A DNA stretch of 28,932 nt from Motiliproteus sp047622605 (lineage in GTDB: Bacteria > Pseudomonadota > Gammaproteobacteria > Pseudomonadales > Balneatricaceae), in contig JBLHND010000030.1 of the NCBI GenBank assembly GCA_047622605.1, positions 1 to 28,932 on the forward strand, read 5' to 3'. Below are positions 23,743 through 28,932 of the stretch, piece by piece. The notes under the pieces were generated by a model, which was not told the DNA's origin, ran no database searches, and was given only the letters and a program-made list of their open reading frames with translations. How positions within the stretch are numbered: the first letter of the stretch is position 1; the number at the start of each line of letters is the position of its first letter. The translations under genes were made by a program, and so were the position numbers.

Positions 23743-23915
23743 AGGTTCTATTAAACAAAAAATAGAGTCAAAAATGGCCAAAGTCAGCTTTTCCGCAGTA
23801 GATCAGTGTTAAGTCCGAAAGGACTGCTAAGAGGCTATCCGCCCCTTTATCTGAAGAGAATAGCGATCGTAGCGAGAGATCCGCACTGGGACAGTCTGTT
23901 TTCGGACAGGCTCCT
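23743..23915. repeat. MITE-like intergenic element, copy 4 (two modules side by side)
   Basis: The left module (23743-23826; GGTTCTATT...AATGGC...TTTTCCGCAGTAGATCAG) matches the element after npr. The right module (23827-23915; CTAAGAGGCT...AGCGATCGTAGCGAGAGATC...GGACAGGCTCCT) matches the 91-bp element after lptB and both ends of the element at 3597. With the palindrome at 23665 it fills the gap between mreB and mreC, which in relatives is short. Expression of mreCD may be affected. Confidence 0.75.
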
Positions 23916-23919
23916 GCCC

Positions 23920-24960
23920 TTACTCGGTCGCCAGCAGCTCGAATGAATGCTTCTTGTCGATCATTTCCAGTGCCTTACCGCCCCCACGTGCCACACAGGT
24001 CAAGGGGTTCTCAGCCACGATCACAGACATACCTGTTTCTTCGGCCAGCAGCCGGTCGATATCACGCAGCAACGCGCCGCCACCGGTTAAAACGATGCCA
24101 CTCTCGGCAATATCTGACGCCAGCTCTGGCGGACACTGCTCCAGTGCATTCTTGACCGACTGCACGATCGCCTTGAGTGGCTCTTCTAGCGCCTGCTGAA
24201 TCTCGCGACTATTCAGCGTAAAGCTACGCGGAATACCCTCAGCCAGATTTCGCCCACGCACATCGATCTCCAGCATATCCGATCCAGGATAGGCGGTGCC
24301 GATCTCCTGCTTGATCCGCTCTGCCGTGGCATCGCCGATCAAACTGCCGTAGTTGCGCCGTACGTAGGAAACGATAGCCTCGTCGAAGCGATCACCACCG
24401 ACCCGCACCGATTCCGCATACACGATTCCATTAAGAGAGATGATCGCGATTTCGGTCGTGCCACCACCGATATCAACCACCATGGAACCTGTTGCCTCTT
24501 CTACCGGCAGTCCGGCACCGATCGCCGCCGCCATAGGCTCGTCGATCAGATAGACCTCGCGAGCACCCGCTCCCATGGCCGATTCCTTGATCGCCCGACG
24601 CTCAACCTGGGTCGACTTACAGGGAACACACACCAGCACCCGAGGGCTGGGTGTCATCCAGGAGTTCTCATGCACCTTGTTGATAAAATGCTGCAACATC
24701 TTCTCGGTAACATGAAAATCGGCGATAACGCCATCCTTAAGCGGACGGATCGCAGAGATATTGCTCGGGGTACGTCCCAACATCCGTTTGGCGTCGGTAC
24801 CGACCGCTACCACCGATTTATGATTACCCAGGGTACGTATAGCAACCACCGAGGGTTCGTTCAACACCACGTCTCTGTCACGAACATAGATAAGGGTGTT
24901 TGCTGTACCCAAATCTATAGACAGATCGCTGGAAAACATACCACGTAATTTTTTAAACAT
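23920..24960 (-). CDS. mreB: Rod shape-determining protein MreB (bacterial actin)
   Basis: MreB forms membrane-bound filaments that guide lateral wall synthesis. The 346-residue protein begins MFKKLRGMFSSDLSIDLGTA, with the amphipathic N-terminus and phosphate-1 loop (LGTANTLIYV). It also shows the actin-fold ATP-binding segments DIGGGTTEIAIISL and GIVLTGGGALLRDIDRLL. Length is the usual 345-347. It is the first gene of the mre run and is divergent from gatC. Confidence 0.97.
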   Translation of the reverse strand: MFKKLRGMFSSDLSIDLGTANTLIYVRDRDVVLNEPSVVAIRTLGNHKSVVAVGTDAKRMLGRTPSNISAIRPLKDGVIADFHVTEKMLQHFINKVHENSWMTPSPRVLVCVPCKSTQVERRAIKESAMGAGAREVYLIDEPMAAAIGAGLPVEEATGSMVVDIGGGTTEIAIISLNGIVYAESVRVGGDRFDEAIVSYVRRNYGSLIGDATAERIKQEIGTAYPGSDMLEIDVRGRNLAEGIPRSFTLNSREIQQALEEPLKAIVQSVKNALEQCPPELASDIAESGIVLTGGGALLRDIDRLLAEETGMSVIVAENPLTCVARGGGKALEMIDKKHSFELLATE

Positions 24961-25224
24961 TGACCTGATTCGCCTAAATTTTAACCCTGATTAGCATGCA
25001 ACTAAACGCCGCTGGATAGATCAATGACAGTCTGCGCACATAATCGGCTCACTCTAGCAACGGCGGTACTTTTCAGCAAGGAGCAAACACCCTATAAAGG
25101 TATTATTAACGCCCTAAATGCAAAACAGATGCTAACAGTGACCTGCACGACAGGTTTGCTCTCCCCCACCGGTGCCATTATCATTAGCCCATTAACTTCA
25201 TCTCCTTTAAATCAGGATCCCTTA
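24961..25224. promoter_or_regulatory. Divergent mreB/gatC intergenic region
   Basis: These 264 bp must carry the promoters for mreB (leftward) and gatCAB (rightward). Near mreB the minus strand has an AT-rich TTAAAATTT about 20 bp from the start codon; before gatC a weak TTTGCT/TATCAT pair lies near 25156-25185. Neither is convincing. The open frame that precedes gatC (from 25024) has no family character and is probably non-coding. Confidence 0.5.
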
Positions 25225-25512
25225 ATGTCCCTCGACTCTTCTGATGTACAGAAAATAGCCCATCTGGCCCGGCTCCAGATCAGCGCTACCGACATTCCTG
25301 AATATGCCCAGAACCTGTCTAACATCCTGGATCTGGTCGACCAGATGCAGGCGATCGAGACGACAGGCATAGAGCCGCTCTCCAACCCTCTGGATGCCGT
25401 ACAGCGACTGCGTGCCGATATCGCCACCGAAGGCAATCTGCGCGATAAATTGCAAACCGTTGCACCGGCAGTCGAGCAGGGCCTGTTTCAAGTCCCCAAG
25501 GTGATCGACTAA
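25225..25512 (+). CDS. gatC: Asp-tRNA(Asn)/Glu-tRNA(Gln) amidotransferase subunit C
   Basis: GatC is the small clamp that holds GatA and GatB together in the tRNA-dependent amidotransferase. From the ATG at 25225 the product is 95 residues, the usual size. It starts with the family pattern MSLDSSDVQKIAHLARLQIS and later has LSNILDLVDQMQAIETTGIE and a C-terminal VPKVID. First gene of gatCAB, divergent from mreB as in Pseudomonas. Confidence 0.94.
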   Translation: MSLDSSDVQKIAHLARLQISATDIPEYAQNLSNILDLVDQMQAIETTGIEPLSNPLDAVQRLRADIATEGNLRDKLQTVAPAVEQGLFQVPKVID

Positions 25513-25624
25513 CAAGCACCAGGGACAAGGGCAACAGCTCAGAGATGATCGCCACCGACTGCGCGGATCGCCTTCTGGATCAAAAAAAACAGCGGCCGAA
25601 AAATGCTTCTAAGGATATACACTG

Positions 25625-27166
25625 ATGTTTGAAAAGACTCTCGCCGAACTAGCCAAGGGGCTCGACGCCGGCGATTACAGCAGCCTGGAGCTAACCGACG
25701 CGTATCTGGCCCGGATCCATGCCGAAGACACTCGCTACAACAGCTTTATCAGCGTGACGGACGAGCAGGCCCGGGCTCAAGCCAAAGCCGCTGACGCACA
25801 GCGCGCCGCCGGCAACGCAGGCCCCTTCACCGGCCTGCCTCTGGCACACAAAGATATCTTCTGCACCGAAGGGGTACGCACCAGCTGCGGCTCGAAGATG
25901 CTGGATAATTTTATTGCGCCCTACAACGCCACCGTGGTCGAGAAATTCAATGCCGCCGGCGCGGTCTGCCTGGGCAAGACCAATATGGACGAGTTCGCCA
26001 TGGGCTCCTCTAACGAGAACAGTTTCTACGGCCCCGTGCGCAACCCCTGGAACACCGACTGCGTCCCCGGTGGCTCCTCCGGCGGTTCGGCTGCCGCCGT
26101 CGCCGCGCGCCTGACACCTGCCGCTACCGGCACCGATACCGGCGGTTCTATCCGCCAACCGGCAGCCCTGTGCGGCATCACCGGCATCAAACCGACCTAC
26201 GGCCGGGTATCGCGCTTCGGCATGGTCGCCTTCGCCAGTTCCCTGGATCAGGGCGGCCCCATGGCCCGCAGCGCCGAAGATGCGGCGTTGATGCTCCAGG
26301 TGATGGCAGGCTTGGATCCCAAGGACTCCACCAGCCTTGACTACCCGGTGCCCGACTACTGCGCCGATCTCAATCTGCCTCTCAAAGGGCTCAGGATCGG
26401 CCTGCCGAAAGAGTTCTTCGAGGCCGACCTGAATCCCGCTATCGCCGCCAGCGTACAGAGCGCTATCAAGGAGTTCGAGGCCCTGGGCGCCACGACTCAT
26501 CAGATCAGCCTGCCCAACACCGCGCTCGCCGTGCCGGCCTATTACATCATCGCGCCTTCGGAGGCCTCCTCCAACCTGTCGCGCTTCGACGGGGTACGTT
26601 ACGGCCACCGCTGCAGTGATCCTGTCGACCTAGAGGATATGTACAAGCGCTCGCGCGGAGAAGGCTTCGGCAGCGAGGTCAAACGCCGCATCATGGTCGG
26701 CACCTACGCCCTGTCTGAAGGCTTCTACGATGCCTACTACAAGAAGGCACAACAGATCCGCCACCTGATTCGGCAGGATTTCATCGACGCCCTGCAACAG
26801 GTCGATGTCATCATGGGGCCCACCACCCCGCATCCAGCGTTCAAACTGGGTGAAAAGACCACCAATCCTATCGCCATGTACATGGAAGATATCTTCACCC
26901 TGTCACTGAATTTGGCTGGGTTACCCGGCATGTCGATCCCTTGCGGCAACACCCTGGGACTTCCGATCGGCTTGCAGATTATCGGCAATTATTTCGCCGA
27001 AGCCAAACTACTTAACGTCGCCCACCAATTCCAGCAGGCGACCGACTGGCACCAGCAGGTACCCACCGGCCTCTTCCCAGAAACAGAGAGTCCGGCAACC
27101 AAGAATCCGGCAACTAATAGCCCGGCTGTTAACCTTCAAGAAACCAATAGCGCAGAGACCTCTTAA
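25625..27166 (+). CDS. gatA: Asp-tRNA(Asn)/Glu-tRNA(Gln) amidotransferase subunit A
   Basis: GatA releases ammonia from glutamine (or asparagine) for amidation of mischarged tRNA. The amidase-signature Ser-cisSer-Lys triad is complete: Lys76 (LAHKDIFC), Ser151 (GGSSGGSAAAV) and Ser175 (TDTGGSIRQPA). The protein is 513 residues against a usual 483-490. The excess is a C-terminal low-complexity tail (PATKN-PATNS-PAVNL) encoded by three 15-bp repeats at 27092-27136. It is followed by gatB after one base. Confidence 0.96.
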   Translation: MFEKTLAELAKGLDAGDYSSLELTDAYLARIHAEDTRYNSFISVTDEQARAQAKAADAQRAAGNAGPFTGLPLAHKDIFCTEGVRTSCGSKMLDNFIAPYNATVVEKFNAAGAVCLGKTNMDEFAMGSSNENSFYGPVRNPWNTDCVPGGSSGGSAAAVAARLTPAATGTDTGGSIRQPAALCGITGIKPTYGRVSRFGMVAFASSLDQGGPMARSAEDAALMLQVMAGLDPKDSTSLDYPVPDYCADLNLPLKGLRIGLPKEFFEADLNPAIAASVQSAIKEFEALGATTHQISLPNTALAVPAYYIIAPSEASSNLSRFDGVRYGHRCSDPVDLEDMYKRSRGEGFGSEVKRRIMVGTYALSEGFYDAYYKKAQQIRHLIRQDFIDALQQVDVIMGPTTPHPAFKLGEKTTNPIAMYMEDIFTLSLNLAGLPGMSIPCGNTLGLPIGLQIIGNYFAEAKLLNVAHQFQQATDWHQQVPTGLFPETESPATKNPATNSPAVNLQETNSAETS

Positions 27167-27167
27167 T

Positions 27168-28622
27168 ATGCAATGGGAAGCCGTTATCGGGCTGGAGATT
27201 CACGCCCAACTAGCCACCAAGTCCAAGATCTTCTCCAGTGCAAGCACCGCCTATGGTGCCGAACCTAACACCCAGGCCTGCGCCGTCGACCTGGCACTGC
27301 CCGGCACCCTGCCGGTATTTAATACCGAAGCACTGCGGATGGCGGTGATGTTCGGCCTGGCGATCGATGCCGAAATCGGCTATCGCTCGGTATTCGACCG
27401 CAAGAACTACTTTTATCCCGATCTGCCCAAGGGCTACCAGACTACCCAGTTATTCGATCCCATCGTAGGGCTGGGCCATATCGATATAGAGCTGGAGAAC
27501 GGTGTTCATAAGCGGATCGGCGTCACCCGTGCCCACCTGGAAGAGGATGCCGGCAAGTCGCTACATGACCTATTCCCCGGCATGACCGGCATCGATCTTA
27601 ACCGTGCAGGCACCCCGCTGCTGGAGATTGTCTCCGAACCCGACCTCTGCAGCGCCGAAGAGGCGGTGGCCTACGCCAAGAAGATCCACGCCATCGTCAC
27701 CACCCTGGGCATCTGCGACGGCAACATGGCCGAAGGCTCGTTCCGTTGCGACTGTAACGTCTCGATCCGCCCCAAAGGCCAGACCGAGCTCGGCACCCGC
27801 ACCGAGACCAAGAATATCAATTCGTTCCGCTTTATCGAGAAGGCCATCAAGGGCGAAATAGAACGCCAGATCGACCTGATCGAAGGAGGCGGCCGAGTGA
27901 TCCAAGCCACCCGCCTCTACGATGCGGATAAAAACGAGACCCGCTCGATGCGCTCCAAAGAGGAGGCTAACGACTACCGCTACTTCCCCTGCCCCGATCT
28001 GCTGCCGATCATTATCGATACCGAGTATGTGGAGGCGATTCGCCTGACCCTGCCCGAGCTGCCCGACGCCCGCCATGCCCGCTTTCTCGAACACTATGGT
28101 CTGAGCGATTACGATGCCGGCGTGCTGTCCGCCTACCGCGACACCGCCGACTACTTTGAGACCGTCGCCAACGCCGCGGGCGATGCCAAACTGGCCGCTA
28201 ACTGGGTGATGGGCGAGCTGTCCAAATTCCTCAACAGCAACAGCATCGAGATCAAACAGAGCCCGGTACCCGCCGAAGCTCTGGGCCAGCTATTGGCTCG
28301 AATCCAGGACAGCACCCTCAACGCCAATGCCGCCAAGCAGGTCTTCGAGACGCTCTGGAATGATGGCGGCAGCGTCGATGCGATTATCGACGCTAAGGGC
28401 CTCAAACAGGTCACCGACAGCGGCGCTATCGAAGCGCTGGTGGATACCGTGATCGCCGCCGCCACCAAGCAGGTCGAGCAGTACCAGGCAGCCGAACCCG
28501 ACAAGCGCGGCAAGATGCTGGGATTCTTTATGGGCAAGGTGATGCAGGCCAGCAAAGGGGCCGCTAATCCAGGCCAGGTGAATCAGCTGCTAAAAGTTAA
28601 GCTGGATGCGCTCTGCGATTAG
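27168..28622 (+). CDS. gatB: Asp-tRNA(Asn)/Glu-tRNA(Gln) amidotransferase subunit B
   Basis: GatB activates the mischarged tRNA by phosphorylation and accepts ammonia from GatA. The 484-residue protein starts WEAVIGLEIHAQLATKSKIF and contains FDRKNYFYPDLPKGYQTTQ, the conserved CDCNVSIRP and a C-terminal GatB/Yqey domain (LGFFMGKVMQASKGAANPGQ). The usual length is about 480. It lies one base after gatA and is followed by a strong terminator, so it closes the operon. Confidence 0.96.
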   Translation: MQWEAVIGLEIHAQLATKSKIFSSASTAYGAEPNTQACAVDLALPGTLPVFNTEALRMAVMFGLAIDAEIGYRSVFDRKNYFYPDLPKGYQTTQLFDPIVGLGHIDIELENGVHKRIGVTRAHLEEDAGKSLHDLFPGMTGIDLNRAGTPLLEIVSEPDLCSAEEAVAYAKKIHAIVTTLGICDGNMAEGSFRCDCNVSIRPKGQTELGTRTETKNINSFRFIEKAIKGEIERQIDLIEGGGRVIQATRLYDADKNETRSMRSKEEANDYRYFPCPDLLPIIIDTEYVEAIRLTLPELPDARHARFLEHYGLSDYDAGVLSAYRDTADYFETVANAAGDAKLAANWVMGELSKFLNSNSIEIKQSPVPAEALGQLLARIQDSTLNANAAKQVFETLWNDGGSVDAIIDAKGLKQVTDSGAIEALVDTVIAAATKQVEQYQAAEPDKRGKMLGFFMGKVMQASKGAANPGQVNQLLKVKLDALCD

Positions 28623-28640
28623 TCGCTTAAATGGATACTA

Positions 28641-28667
28641 AAAAGGCAGCCAATGGCTGCCTTTTTT
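28641..28667 (+). terminator. Rho-independent terminator of gatCAB
   Basis: GGCAGCC (28645-28651), loop AAT, GGCTGCC (28655-28661) and a run of six T follow gatB by about 20 bp. The preceding A-run also makes it bidirectional in principle. Confidence 0.92.
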
Positions 28668-28852
28668 ATGGCTCTGTCCTAGTTAAGTGTTGCGAAACAA
28701 CGGGACGCTTAATCGCGTGCATGTAGTCAGGGGTTGTATTGGCAATCAGGCAGTCTCTTGCAAGGCTTGAAGCGGCAATCGCACCATCAGAATGACACCA
28801 AACCTCCTTCTAAACCGATGAAATTCAGCCTGAAAAAGGCCCGCAGGGTCGA

Positions 28853-28913
28853 GCCATTGGCCGTTGTCAGTTCCCGACAACAACGGCATACCTACATCCT
28901 TGTAGGCAATGGC
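28853..28913. other. Predicted three-way-junction DNA/RNA structure
   Basis: An outer 7-bp stem (GCCATTG 28853-28859 with CAATGGC 28907-28913) encloses two hairpins that abut it exactly. The first is GCCGTTGT 28860-28867 with ACAACGGC 28880-28887; the second is CCTACA 28891-28896 with TGTAGG 28901-28906. Only three bases link the hairpins. It could be a dispersed repeat or a small structured RNA. The other sequence after gatB (28668-28852) shows no gene I can support. Confidence 0.5.
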
Positions 28914-28932
28914 GAGATTGACAGCTGAGGCA

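Noticed and set aside
23500..23781. 93-codon minus-strand frame between mreB and mreC
   Set aside because: It runs through repeat modules and the palindrome, is Cys/Arg/Ser-rich with no family pattern, and ends over the mreC ribosome-binding site. Most likely a chance frame.
25024..25224. Upstream extension of gatC
   Set aside because: The 67 extra residues are low-pattern; the GatC family begins at the ATG at 25225.
25691..26608. 305-codon minus-strand frame opposite gatA
   Set aside because: It is a long open shadow typical of high-GC coding DNA; gatA has all catalytic residues on the other strand.
28671..28700. GGCTCTGTCCTAGTTAAG considered as an insertion-sequence end
   Set aside because: It recalls some IS termini, but no matching opposite end and no transposase are in the window.
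28734..28928. 64-codon frame at the right edge
   Set aside because: No family pattern, no ribosome-binding site, and it overlaps the three-way-junction structure.

Overview
The window is a chromosomal housekeeping segment of a gammaproteobacterium. Gene order (murA-ibaG-mla / yrbG-kdsD-lpt-rpoN-hpf-ptsN-rapZ-npr / darP ... nit-yhdP-rng-maf-mreDCB / gatCAB) follows the layout known from Pseudomonas and its relatives, so a Pseudomonadales/Oceanospirillales-type organism is most likely. Genus cannot be told from the sequence. No prophage, plasmid, CRISPR array, tRNA or rRNA gene was seen.

Layout. (1) 1-3381, minus strand: murA (partial), ibaG, and an mlaFEDB phospholipid-transport operon with no mlaC. 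(2) 3839-7950, plus: a Ca/Na antiporter, kdsD, lptC, lptA, lptB for LPS core-sugar synthesis and LPS export. kdsC is missing between kdsD and lptC, and the lptC/lptA junction carries a diverged partial duplication. (3) 8163-11737, plus: rpoN, hpf, ptsN, rapZ, npr (sigma-54 and the nitrogen PTS). (4) 11927-13793, plus: darP, then a YceI-like periplasmic protein and a cytochrome b561. The pmbA/tldD genes usually found near here are absent. (5) 13886-24960, minus: a nitrilase-family hydrolase, a metallo-beta-lactamase-fold hydrolase with duplicated sequence at both ends, yhdP, rng, maf, mreD, mreC, mreB. (6) 25225-28622, plus: gatCAB, ending in a clear terminator.

The genes serve mainly the envelope: peptidoglycan precursor synthesis (murA), outer-membrane lipid transport (mla, yhdP), LPS (kdsD, lptCAB) and cell shape (mreBCD). 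Regulatory and translation genes (rpoN, ptsN, npr, rapZ, hpf, rng, darP, gatCAB) lie among them.

The coding content is ordinary; the gaps between genes are not. At least four intergenic sites carry related, partly nested, inverted-repeat (MITE-like) elements. Several gene ends have degenerate extra copies just outside the gene (lptC/lptA junction, both ends of the MBL-fold gene, the 5' end of rng). Several usually conserved genes are missing from their expected slots (mlaC, kdsC, pmbA/tldD). mreC appears to start at an AUU codon behind a perfect Shine-Dalgarno sequence. A 61-nt three-way-junction fold sits at the right edge. I found no convincing new multi-gene system; the repeat and duplication pattern is the most novel content.
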